Shown here: in pieces, positions 1-6,637 of the stretch | Numbering within the stretch: position 1 is the first letter of the stretch | Layout of the letters: each line of letters begins with the position of its first letter | NCBI GenBank assembly: GCA_903929895.1 | Contig: CAIYWM010000348.1 | Coordinates: 1-13,035 of the forward strand | DNA: 13,035 nucleotides | Origin: an uncultured Alphaproteobacteria bacterium | Lineage (GTDB): Bacteria > Pseudomonadota > Alphaproteobacteria > Reyranellales > Reyranellaceae | Direction of reading: 5' to 3' | Notes under the pieces: model-generated | Told to the model about the DNA's origin: nothing | The model's input: the letters and a program-made list of their open reading frames with translations, nothing else | The model's database searches: none | Position numbers and translations under genes: made by a program

Positions 1-202
1 CGCGCAGCGTCATCGCCGCCTCTTCGCGCACGGGGGTTATCGAGGTCTCGATCGGAATCGGCGCGCGCAGGGTGATCTCGACGGTACCGTCCCCGCCGAA
101 GGCGCTGCTGTAGCGCTCGGCCAGCAGGCCCGCGACATAGCCGCCATTGCCCGAGAGGCGCGGGCCGTTGAAGCCGGCCCTGATGATGAGAGTGTCGTCC
201 AC
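1..202 (-). CDS. Partial gene, thioesterase-like N-terminus (runs off left edge)
   Basis: On the minus strand a reading frame is open from about position 250 to the window edge. The visible part from GTG at 202 gives 67 residues and includes FNGPRLSGNGGYVAG at residues 11-25 followed by LLAERY. I associate an N-terminal S-G-N-G-G-Y motif with a family of hotdog-fold acyl-CoA thioesterase-like proteins; that assignment is from memory of the motif and is not secure. I chose GTG at 202 because GAGGG lies about 6 bases upstream; an in-frame ATG at 250 would add 16 residues but has a poorer ribosome site. The gene is divergent from the MFS transporter at 321. The C-terminal part is missing from the window, so no catalytic residue can be judged. 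Confidence 0.6.
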   Translation of the reverse strand, partial: MDDTLIIRAGFNGPRLSGNGGYVAGLLAERYSSAFGGDGTVEITLRAPIPIETSITPVREEAAMTLR

Positions 203-257
203 CGTGGCCCTCGCAGCGTGAAAACCGGGCGCCGAAGCTGCCGCGCGCATGCGGAGA

Positions 258-291
258 ATGCAAGCCTGCCGGGCCGTCTGTCAGCTTGCAT
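258..291. repeat. Inverted repeat in divergent promoter gap
   Basis: ATGCAAGC (258-265) and GCTTGCAT (284-291) form perfect 8-bp arms around 18 bases. The dyad lies between the two divergent genes starting at 202 (or 250) and 321. Its place suits an operator for a dimeric repressor or a hairpin in the MFS leader; nothing in the sequence says which. No regulator gene is adjacent in the window. Confidence 0.4.
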
Positions 292-320
292 CGCCGCTCG
301 CGCTCGTCGAGGGTGAATCG

Positions 321-1532
321 ATGGGATCGGCTTTGCCGTGGGCGCTCGTGGCGCTGTGTTTTGCGCTCGGCGTGGCCAGTCGCTCGATCAGCGACACCTT
401 CCTCGTCTTCGTGCCGGCGCTTGAGCACGCCTTCGACGCCAATCGCGGCTCGGTCACGCTGATCTACAGCTTCGCGCTGCTGGTCGGCGGCACCGCCGCG
501 CCGATCACCGGCTGGATCCTCGACCGTTTCGGCCTGCGCGCCCTCACGGTGGTCGGCGTGGTCGCGGCAGCGGCCAGCACCGCGGTCGCCTCGCAGGCCA
601 GCCATCTCTGGCACCTCTATCTGTCGCTCGGACTCATGATGGGGTTCGGCGCGGCGTCGCTCTCCGGAATCCTGTCCTCGTCGCTGATCGGCCGCTGGTT
701 CCCCGCCAATCAGCTCGGCGTGCCGCTCGCCGTTTGCTGGTCGGCCTCCGGCGTCGGCGCGATGGCGACCTTTCCGGCGGCGCAGTACCTCATCGAGACC
801 GATGGCTGGCGCCACGCCTATCTCGTCTTCTCCGGCGTGGGCGCGATCTTCATCCCGCTGCTGCTGGTGCTGCCGTGGAAGAAGATCGAGCGCGGCGCGC
901 CGGGCATCGCGAAGCTGCGCGAGACGGCGGCGCCTGGCGTCACGGTGGGCGAGGCGTTGCGCGACTGGCCGTTCTGGGCGCTGACCTCGTCGTTCGCGCT
1001 GACCTCGATCGGCATCTTCGCGCTGATGCCGCAGACCATGGTCTATCTGCTGGAGCGCGGGATGGACGGCTCGTACGCGGCGCGTGCGATGGCGGTCGCG
1101 GGCTTCCTGACGCCGCTCGGCATGATCGGCTTCTCGTGGCTGGCCGATCGCGGCGGCCGCCGGCTGGCGGCGATCCTGGCCTATGCCTGCTCGATCGCCG
1201 GCGTCGGGGCGCTGGCGATGGTGCGCGGGCCGGGCGACGATTTCTGGCTGTGGACTTTCGTGCTGCTGTTCGGCGGCAGCATGGGCTCGCGCGGGCCGAT
1301 GATCTCGACCCTGGCCACCCTGCGCTATCGCGGCGCGCATTTCGGCCGCATCTACGGGCTGATCGCCATCGGCATGGGGCTGGGCGGCTTTCTCGGTGCC
1401 TGGATCGGCGGCGTGCTGCATGACCTCACGGGCGGTTACGCCGCTGTCATGGTGCTCTCGGTGGTGGCGCTCGCGACCGCCGCCGCTACCCTCGGATCGG
1501 AAGCCGGGGCCCGGGAGCGTCTCAGCCGCTAG
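321..1532 (+). CDS. MFS transporter, 12 helices, substrate unknown
   Basis: A 403-residue integral membrane protein of the major facilitator superfamily, expected in the inner membrane. It is almost wholly hydrophobic with short charged loops, fitting 12 helices. The family's loop 2-3 signature is visible as G64-WILD68-R69-F70-G71-LR73, and a related copy, WLADRGGRR, occurs in the second half near residues 270-285, as expected from the internal duplication. The FANQ..GVPLAVCWSASGVG stretch and overall layout recall the monocarboxylate/oxalate-formate branch, but that is a weak guess and no substrate can be named. The frame is open from 249, but ATG at 321 has GAGGG 6-8 bases upstream and begins right before the first helix. 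It stands alone, divergent from the thioesterase-like gene. Confidence 0.88.
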   Translation: MGSALPWALVALCFALGVASRSISDTFLVFVPALEHAFDANRGSVTLIYSFALLVGGTAAPITGWILDRFGLRALTVVGVVAAAASTAVASQASHLWHLYLSLGLMMGFGAASLSGILSSSLIGRWFPANQLGVPLAVCWSASGVGAMATFPAAQYLIETDGWRHAYLVFSGVGAIFIPLLLVLPWKKIERGAPGIAKLRETAAPGVTVGEALRDWPFWALTSSFALTSIGIFALMPQTMVYLLERGMDGSYAARAMAVAGFLTPLGMIGFSWLADRGGRRLAAILAYACSIAGVGALAMVRGPGDDFWLWTFVLLFGGSMGSRGPMISTLATLRYRGAHFGRIYGLIAIGMGLGGFLGAWIGGVLHDLTGGYAAVMVLSVVALATAAATLGSEAGARERLSR

Positions 1533-1535
1533 GAC

Positions 1536-1598
1536 CCGGACTCCCATGACATGTCGGTGACGGTCGCTCCCGGATATTGTGTTTCGCCGGGAGTCCGG
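1536..1598 (+). terminator. Competing stem-loops after the MFS gene
   Basis: Four bases after the MFS stop, CCGGACTCCC (1536-1545) pairs perfectly with GGGAGTCCGG (1589-1598). A second, smaller stem, CTCCCGG (1567-1573) with CCGGGAG (1587-1593) and a 13-base loop, uses part of the same 3' arm, so the two structures exclude each other. There is no T-run, so this is not a standard intrinsic terminator. It could be a transcript-end structure for the MFS mRNA or a leader element of the HNH gene that starts at 1669. Confidence 0.35.
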
Positions 1599-1668
1599 CC
1601 ACTATGTCCAGCATGTTGGACCGGATCGACTTTCCGAGTAGTCCCACTCTGCGGCGGCGGGCCTAGCC

Positions 1669-2232
1669 GTGACGCCCGGCCTTGAGTCCTGCCACGCGCT
1701 GGTGCTCAACGCCGATTTTCGGCCTTTGTCGTATTTTCCCCTGTCCGTCTGGTCGTGGCAGGATGCCGTCAAGGCGGTGTTCCTCGACCGGGTCAGCGTG
1801 GTCTCCGAGTATGACCGCAAGATTCACAGCCCGACCTTCGAGATGCGGCTGCCCAGCGTCATCGCGCTCAAGGAATACGTGCCGGCGGCCCGGCGTCCGG
1901 CCTTCACGCGCTTCAACGTGTTCCTGCGCGACCGCTTCACCTGCCAGTACTGCAACGGCGACTTCGCGACCAACGAACTCACCTTCGACCACGTGATCCC
2001 GAAGTCGCGCGGCGGCCGCACGAGTTGGCAGAACGTCGTCACCGCCTGCAGCCCCTGCAACCTGCAGAAGGGCAACATGCTGCTCAGGGAGAGCGGCCTG
2101 GTGCTGCGCTGTGCGCCCGTCGAGCCCTCGACCCAGGTGCTGCAGGAACACGGGCGGGCGTTCCCGCCGGGCTACCTGCACGAGAGCTGGCGCGACTTTC
2201 TCTATTGGGATTCCGAGCTGGATCAGAACTGA
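1669..2232 (+). CDS. Stand-alone HNH endonuclease family protein
   Basis: A 187-residue cytosolic protein. The second half carries a zinc-type HNH nuclease domain: C92-QY-C95, then the catalytic D107-H108 (FDHVIPKSRGG), N122 (WQNVV) and C127-SP-C130-N131. The two CxxC pairs should hold a structural zinc, and H108 would act as general base with a metal. The N-terminal LVLNADFRPLSYFPLSVWSWQDAVKAVF stretch and the ending LHESWRDFLYWD are, as I recall, typical of a widespread alphaproteobacterial single-gene HNH family of about this length whose cellular role is not established. The start is GTG at 1669, because an in-frame TAG at 1639-1641 bars earlier starts; the ribosome site is weak. No methylase, terminase or toxin partner is adjacent, so restriction or phage packaging is not indicated. 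Confidence 0.85.
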   Translation: MTPGLESCHALVLNADFRPLSYFPLSVWSWQDAVKAVFLDRVSVVSEYDRKIHSPTFEMRLPSVIALKEYVPAARRPAFTRFNVFLRDRFTCQYCNGDFATNELTFDHVIPKSRGGRTSWQNVVTACSPCNLQKGNMLLRESGLVLRCAPVEPSTQVLQEHGRAFPPGYLHESWRDFLYWDSELDQN

Positions 2233-2257
2233 TCGGCTTCGTCGTCGCCAACACCGA

Positions 2258-2587
2258 CGAAAAGAGGTCCTTCGACTGCGCGCCTTCGGCGCTCCGCTCA
2301 AGACTACGGGTAAGAATAGTTCGTCGTCATGAGAGGCTGGCCGGAAATGAAAGCAGCTAAAACAACAGGCTAAGAACCAGCCCTATAACCTCACCCTGAG
2401 GAGCATCGCGCAGCGATGCGTCTCGAAGGGTGGGAACGCGCACCTTGGCTGTTGCCCATCCTTCGAGACGCGCCGCTTCGCAGCGCTCCTCAGGATGAGG
2501 TAAGTGCTTGAACCGATTAAATTCATTTCGAGTCAGACTCTGAGCGGAGCCGCCCGCAGGGTGGCGCAGTCGAAGGACCTCTTTTCG
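2258..2587. repeat. Outer 24-bp inverted repeat bracketing the gap
   Basis: Positions 2258-2281 and 2564-2587 are a perfect 24-bp inverted repeat (arm begins CGAAAAGAGGTCCTTCGACT). The similarity continues imperfectly inward: GCTCCGCTCA at 2291-2300 answers TGAGCGGAGC at 2541-2550. Together with the inner palindrome at 2389-2500 it fills almost all of the 360-base gap between the convergent HNH and coq7 genes; the right arm ends 5 bases from the coq7 stop. Elements with this wording look like the short dispersed intergenic palindromes of Bradyrhizobium/Reyranella-type genomes. It may end transcripts from both sides. No coding frame here looks real. Confidence 0.75.
2389..2500. repeat. Inner 46-bp imperfect palindrome (dispersed-repeat type)
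   Basis: Arms 2389-2434 and 2455-2500 match as reverse complements at 38 of 46 positions, with a 20-base loop. Ends read CCTCACCCTGAGGAGC on the left and GCTCCTCAGGATGAGG on the right, and both arms contain the TCTCGAAGG core. Most mismatches cluster in the arm centres (2405-2415), where the left arm has its own small hairpin GCATCGC-GCA-GCGATGC. Divergence in the centre with conserved ends is what one expects of an old mobile-type intergenic palindrome. It can fold into a large cruciform or RNA hairpin and sits nested in the outer repeat. Confidence 0.75.
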
Positions 2588-2592
2588 CGGCG

Positions 2593-3156
2593 CTAGATCC
2601 GCGTCGACAGCCAGATCGCGAGTCGCGAGCCGGTCTTGATCACCGCCGACAGCGCCTCATAGGCGGGCGCCTGTTCGGCGCCGGCGGCCAGCGCGGTGTC
2701 GCGATGCTCGATCTCCTCGGCGCGGAACTTCTCGACGGTCGTGCGCAGGTCCGCCTCGTCGTCGCCCAGCGCCGCGGCCTGGTGGGCGTAGTGCTCCTCG
2801 ATCGTCTCCTCGACGGCGACGGTGCAGGCCATCGCCGCCTTGTCGCCCATCAGCGCGGTGGCGGCGCCCAGCGCGAAGCCCGCCACGTTCCACAGCGGCG
2901 ACAGGACGGTCGGCCGCACGCGCCGCTCCACCATCAGGCGGTCGAACACCTTGTTGTGCTCGCGCTCCTGGGCCGCCATGTGCTGGATGCGGCGGCCGGT
3001 CTCGCTGTTGGCGCGGCCGGTCCAGCGCAGTGCCGCCAGCTGGCCCTGGTAGATGCGCACGGCGCCGAATTCGCCGGCCTGGTCGACGCGGATCGTGCGC
3101 TCGACCACCTCGCGGGCATCGGGATCGCCGGGGTTGCGGTTGTCGGCGGTCTTCAT
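2593..3156 (-). CDS. coq7: Demethoxyubiquinone hydroxylase Coq7
   Basis: A 187-residue di-iron monooxygenase that hydroxylates the demethoxy-ubiquinone precursor in the O2-dependent step before the last methylation of ubiquinone; it acts at the inner membrane face. The full set of di-iron motifs is present: VDQAGE29FGAVRIYQGQ, the E64-RE-H67 pair, VEE (116-117) TIEEHY, and EE148-IE-H151. Length suits the short bacterial form. The start ATG at 3156 overlaps the dsbB stop by four bases (ATGA), implying translational coupling and co-transcription. The frame is open far upstream, but those residues lie inside dsbB and dedA in the wrong frame and are not protein-like. The 3' end abuts the repeat element. 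Confidence 0.95.
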   Translation of the reverse strand: MKTADNRNPGDPDAREVVERTIRVDQAGEFGAVRIYQGQLAALRWTGRANSETGRRIQHMAAQEREHNKVFDRLMVERRVRPTVLSPLWNVAGFALGAATALMGDKAAMACTVAVEETIEEHYAHQAAALGDDEADLRTTVEKFRAEEIEHRDTALAAGAEQAPAYEALSAVIKTGSRLAIWLSTRI

Positions 3157-3656
3157 GTTCTGGCCATCCGTGAGAGGGAAGAGGCGAGACCGGTCGCCAG
3201 GATCGCCGACAGGATCGCGTTCCAGCCGGCCATCGAGATCCCCAGCAGCGACCACACGATCGCGTCGCAGCGCACCATCTTGGCGCCGAACAGGTACTTC
3301 TTCAGCTGCTCCGGCGAGAGGCCCGTCGGCACCGTACCGGTGCAGGATTGCGGGCCCGCCCACCAGCGATACTCGACGCCGGCATGGAAGATCCCGATCG
3401 CCGAGCTGACGGCGATGGCGGCGATGGCGATCACCACGAACGTCGTGGCGAGCCGGGGGCGGCTCGACGAGGCGAAGGCGGCGAAGCCCGCGACCAGCGC
3501 CACGATGTGCGGCCAGCGCTGCCAGTGGCACATCTCGCAGGGCGCGAAGCCCATCACATACTGGAAGAACAGGGCGCCGCCGATCATCACGCCGCTGCCA
3601 AGCAGGGCGATGAGGCCGAGCTGGCTGGGAATGGGGAGGCGCTGCGTGGCAGCCAT
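3153..3656 (-). CDS. dsbB: Disulfide bond formation protein B (DsbB family)
   Basis: A 167-residue, four-helix inner-membrane protein that reoxidises periplasmic thiol oxidant DsbA and passes electrons to quinone. The first periplasmic cysteine pair is C40-EM-C43 followed by the family pattern HWQRWPH; the second pair is C105 (GPQSC) and C130 (VRCD). H91-AGVE precedes the second loop, as usual in the family. The start ATG at 3656 has AGGA about 7 bases upstream and lies 9 bases after the dedA-like stop. It is the middle gene of a tight dedA-like/dsbB/coq7 run. DsbB uses ubiquinone and Coq7 helps make it, a sensible functional pairing. No dsbA is in the window. Confidence 0.93.
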   Translation of the reverse strand: MAATQRLPIPSQLGLIALLGSGVMIGGALFFQYVMGFAPCEMCHWQRWPHIVALVAGFAAFASSSRPRLATTFVVIAIAAIAVSSAIGIFHAGVEYRWWAGPQSCTGTVPTGLSPEQLKKYLFGAKMVRCDAIVWSLLGISMAGWNAILSAILATGLASSLSRMART

Positions 3657-3665
3657 GGAGCAGTC

Positions 3666-4247
3666 CTAGAAGAGAAAGCGAACGACGACGAAGCCCCCGA
3701 TCAGGGCGAACAGGAAGATCCAGGTGAGCAGGGTGAGGCGCTTCTCGATGAACGCCCGGATCGGCTCGCCGAACTTCCAGAGCAAGGCTGCCACGAGGAA
3801 GAACCGCAGGCCACGCGTCAAGATGGACGCCCACACGAACGTGAACAGGTCGAAATGCGCGGCCCCTGAAGCAATCGTCACCAGCTTGTAGGGGATCGGC
3901 GTCAGGCCCTTGATCAGAATGATCCAGGTCCCGTACTGCTCAAACCCCGCGCGGAAGGCGGCGAGGCCGGCCTGCAGCCCATAGGTCTTCACCACCCAGG
4001 CGCCGAGCGTCTCGAAGAAGAAGTAGCCGATGGCGTAGCCGAACAGCCCGCCCAGCACCGAGCAGACGGTGCAGACCAGGGCGATCTTGAACGCCTTGTC
4101 GCGGTTGGCCAGCACCATCGGTACCAGCATCACGTCCGGCGGGATGGGGAAGAACGAACTCTCCATGAAGGAGACCACACCCATGGCGGGGATGGCGTTC
4201 TTGTGTTGGGCGAGGCGGATCACCCAGTCGTAGAGGCGGCGGATCAT
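3666..4247 (-). CDS. DedA/YqaA-type VTT-domain membrane protein
   Basis: A 193-residue multi-spanning inner-membrane protein of the DedA (VTT/SNARE-associated) superfamily, closest in feel to the short YqaA group. Members are linked to lipid-carrier or phospholipid flipping and envelope homeostasis; the substrate here is unknown. Visible family marks are E29-SSFFPIPPD38 near the first re-entrant region, GLTPIPYK (114-121) in the second, and R145-GLR148-FF before the last helices. The start ATG at 4247 has a weak AGAGCGG upstream. Only 21 bases separate it from the end of the broken ABC gene, so it is probably co-transcribed with that gene, dsbB and coq7. Confidence 0.88.
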   Translation of the reverse strand: MIRRLYDWVIRLAQHKNAIPAMGVVSFMESSFFPIPPDVMLVPMVLANRDKAFKIALVCTVCSVLGGLFGYAIGYFFFETLGAWVVKTYGLQAGLAAFRAGFEQYGTWIILIKGLTPIPYKLVTIASGAAHFDLFTFVWASILTRGLRFFLVAALLWKFGEPIRAFIEKRLTLLTWIFLFALIGGFVVVRFLF

Positions 4248-4268
4248 GCGACCGCTCTTAGCGTGTCG

Positions 4269-5405
4269 CTACGGGCGAAGCGAGGGACCTTTCCTGTGGC
4301 TGTCGGCCGCCATGGCCGGCGCCGTCTCCGCCGCCTCGAGCTGATCGAAGGCCAGGAGCAGGTTGCCGACCCGATTGGCCGATGAAAGGCACTCGGCGAG
4401 TCGCGGGAAGTTGTCGATCAGCCAGTTGAAGGCACCCTGGACGGCGAGGAAGGCTGCCGCCGCCTGGGTCACATCCCCCAGCAGCATCGTGCCCTGCACA
4501 TAGTGGGGGACGCACAGGATCAGGCCGACCAGGGGCGCCAGCAGGGTGTTGCCATGGGAGATGTAGGTGGTGCGCATGTACTGCCAGGCCAGCTAATGCC
4601 ATTGGCGCAGGACGTCGCTCAATGCCGAACCGACCTCCGACGCCGCGCCCTGGACATCGCTCGGAGACATGCGCCCGGTCGCACGTTCGCGCAGGTGGGC
4701 TAAGGCATATTTCAGTTCCGCCTCGGCCTGGTTCTTGGATTCGATGACCCCGATCATGTGGCGGCCGATGATCATCAGCGTGCCCGTGGTCAGGATCGCA
4801 TAGGCTACGGCGGCAACGACCAGGTACCCGGGGATGGTGAAGCTCACCCCCAGGACCGTGGCGTCCAGCGCGCCGCCGACATGCCACAGCACGACCACGA
4901 ACGTCCCGGCCGTCAGCACCGCTGCGAGCAGACCGACGACGAGGTCGATCGGCGCATCGGTCGCCAGCCGCGCATCCTCGGTGATCCGGTACTCCGCATT
5001 CTGGTGCTCGCCGTTTCCCAGTTCGATGTGAAGGTAGTGGCCACCGCCCAGCCAGGAGTCGATCAGGTGCCGGCTGACCCAGGCCCGCCACGAGCGCTGA
5101 AAGGTCATGCGGCCCCACACGGCAGTCACGGCAAGGCCGATGCTGAGCGCGGCGAACAGCGCGAGAAGATGCGTCTGGTGCCAGATCTCGGCGCCGTCGC
5201 GGAATTCGAGCGCATTGAAGAAGTCGCGATTCCAGACGTTGAGGCGGTACTGGATCAGCAACTGCAGCACAGTGATCACGACCAGCGCGGCGATCAGGCC
5301 CCAGGCGAGCCGGGCCGTCGGGCCTTGCCAGAAGTGGCGCGCGCTCTGCCAGAACCGGCGGAGCGGGTGACGGGCCGCGATGAGCAACAGGCTGGAGTCA
5401 AACAC
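4269..5405 (-). pseudogene. SbmA/YddA-type ABC membrane protein broken by in-frame TAG
   Basis: Reading from GTG at 5405 gives 270 residues up to TAG at 4595-4593; the same frame then continues for 107 codons to a stop at 4271-4269. Both parts are one protein: NVWNRDFFNALEFRD (57-70), EYRITEDARL (138-147), IPGYLV (191-196) and the EAELKYALAHLRE segment lie before the stop, and MRTTYISHGNTLLAPLVGL plus QGAFNWLIDNFPRLAE lie after it. These are hallmarks of the ABC_membrane_2/SbmA-BacA transmembrane domain, which imports peptides or similar compounds. Total length (378 codons) is near SbmA. There is no nucleotide-binding domain, normal for SbmA/BacA but not for YddA. The GTG start overlaps the end of the Crp/Fnr gene. 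ATG at 4577 could restart translation of a 102-residue tail. Read-through or sequence error cannot be excluded. Confidence 0.8.
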
Positions 5406-6174
5406 CGGCGACGCCCCGCACGCGGGGCTTGACCTCGCGCGCCTGCGCCGCGTGAAGCGGCGGATTGCCGAGCAGGCGATCGAACTCGCGCTTGGAGACG
5501 CCATAGCACTCGCACGACCGCTTCCGCAGTCCGCGCCGGTCGAGAATGTTGACGACGCCGCGGCTGTAACCGATCAGGCCGGCCCGCTGCAGCTTTCCCG
5601 CCGCGGCCGAAACGCCGGTGCGCTGCACACCCAGCATCATGGCCAGGAATTCCTGGGTGAGCAGGAACTCGTCGGTCTTCATGCGATCGTGCGTCATCAG
5701 CATCCAGCGGCAGCAGCGCTGCTCAAGGGAATGGAAATGATTGCACGCCGCCGACTGCGCGACCTGGTTGAACAGGGCGTGCGCGTAGCGCAGCATCACA
5801 AGCCGCATCGAGGCGCTGCGCGCCAGTTCGGCGCTGAACAGCTCGGCTTCCATGCGCAGGCCCTCGCCCGGCACCTGGACATAGACGCTGGTCGGTGCGC
5901 GGTCGTCGCCCAGCAAAAGCGGCAAGCCGACCATGCCCTCGTTTCCGATCGTGCCGACCTCGGCCGCTGCCCCGTTGCTCATCGTGTTGACGAGCGATCC
6001 GACCCCGGTTTCGATGAAGTAGACGAAGTCGAGCGGCCGGCGTGCGCGGTAGAGCGACTGCCGGTAGGTGAGGGGAATGCGCTCGAGATGCCGCTCGAGA
6101 CGCCCGCGATCCCTGGCCGGCAGCAATGCCAGCAACCTGTTTGCGGGAGTCATCGTCGGCTGTTGCCGTGTCAT
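5398..6174 (-). CDS. Crp/Fnr-family transcription regulator
   Basis: A 258-residue DNA-binding regulator. Residues about 12-130 form a cyclic-nucleotide-type beta-roll (RRPLDFVYFIETGVGSLVN, then GTIGNEGMVGLPLLLGDD); about 130-160 is the dimerisation helix; a winged helix-turn-helix follows with LLTQEFLAMMLGVQRTGVSAAAGKLQRAGLI (171-201). There is no N-terminal cysteine cluster, so it is not an Fe-S oxygen sensor of the FNR kind. In the recognition helix, T186, S189 and A190 occupy the places of FNR Glu209, Ser212 and Arg213, so TTGAT recognition is not expected. It belongs to a common alphaproteobacterial orphan group with unknown ligand. The start ATG at 6174 is preceded by GAGAGATGA. The downstream ABC gene overlaps its end. 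Confidence 0.9.
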   Translation of the reverse strand: MTRQQPTMTPANRLLALLPARDRGRLERHLERIPLTYRQSLYRARRPLDFVYFIETGVGSLVNTMSNGAAAEVGTIGNEGMVGLPLLLGDDRAPTSVYVQVPGEGLRMEAELFSAELARSASMRLVMLRYAHALFNQVAQSAACNHFHSLEQRCCRWMLMTHDRMKTDEFLLTQEFLAMMLGVQRTGVSAAAGKLQRAGLIGYSRGVVNILDRRGLRKRSCECYGVSKREFDRLLGNPPLHAAQAREVKPRVRGVAGV

Positions 6175-6237
6175 CTGCTGGTCATCTCTCGATGGGTTTC
6201 TGTGGTCATGTGCGCGCTTCGCGGACTGGAGCCCACG

Positions 6238-6390
6238 TCACTCCTCGTCCCGTCTCCGGGACGCCGCTGGCTCTTTCGCTTCTTCTTCGGCCAGCAGCAA
6301 CGCGAGCTGTACGCGCGTTGCCTGGTCTTTCGTTTCGGCGAGCTGTTTTCGATAGTTCTCGAGATTCTTACGGTGAATGAACGATTGCAT
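6238..6390 (-). CDS. Small conserved-type protein, 50 aa
   Basis: ATG at 6390 (GGTGG a few bases upstream) opens a 50-residue protein: MQSFIHRKNLENYRKQLAET, then KDQATRVQLALLLAEEEAKE and a charged tail. The pattern I-H-x-x-N-L-x-x-Y-R-x-x-L-A-E-T, with L-L-A-E-E-E-A, matches as I recall a family of 50-60 residue hypothetical proteins common in Rhizobiales and relatives. It is predicted to be a short amphipathic helical hairpin in the cytosol; the function is unknown. The frame extends upstream to 6558, but those residues look non-coding. It lies 63 bases upstream of the Crp/Fnr gene on the same strand and may share its promoter. Confidence 0.7.
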   Translation of the reverse strand: MQSFIHRKNLENYRKQLAETKDQATRVQLALLLAEEEAKEPAASRRRDEE

Positions 6391-6500
6391 TGCACCACCA
6401 TCGGCACCAAGGCCGTGATTCAACTTGCGCTTGCCGGCCGGTAATGTCGAGTCGTCGCTTCCGAGGACGGTCGTTGCGGGGAATGCGTCGCATGTCGCCC

Positions 6501-6523
6501 TCGGACAAGTGTCTGATGTCCGA
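6501..6523. promoter_or_regulatory. Dyad TCGGACA-N9-TGTCCGA
   Basis: Perfect 7-bp inverted arms TCGGACA (6501-6507) and TGTCCGA (6517-6523) around nine bases. The position, 111-133 bases upstream of the small gene and about 200 upstream of the kinase, suits an operator for a dimeric regulator, perhaps controlling the minus-strand set. A chance occurrence in GC-rich DNA is possible. Confidence 0.35.
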
Positions 6524-6637
6524 CATTGTGCCTCGACTCCGCGTTGCAATGGGCGCAAGCATGACGTTGTCCAAGGGCGGGATTAGCTGCCTCGTACTGG
6601 ACCCCCGCAACAGCCAATGGCCGAATGCGGGCCCTGG

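Noticed and set aside
1604..1666. 20-codon ORF (MSSMLDRIDFPSSPTLRRRA) just before the HNH gene
   Set aside because: No good ribosome site and no overlap with the HNH start. It is in a different frame and no evidence makes it part of the HNH protein, so chance is the simpler explanation.
1669..2232. HNH protein as part of a restriction, defence or phage system
   Set aside because: No methylase, helicase, terminase, toxin-antitoxin partner or phage gene is adjacent, and the sequence matches a common solitary housekeeping-type family.
2389..2500. Palindromes considered as a CRISPR or IS remnant
   Set aside because: There are only two arms in inverted orientation, no regular direct repeats or spacers, and no transposase reading frame.
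2704..3669. 321-codon plus-strand ORF
   Set aside because: Antisense to coq7 and dsbB, both well supported.
5380..6444. 354-codon plus-strand ORF
   Set aside because: Antisense to the Crp/Fnr gene and the small protein; no domain seen.
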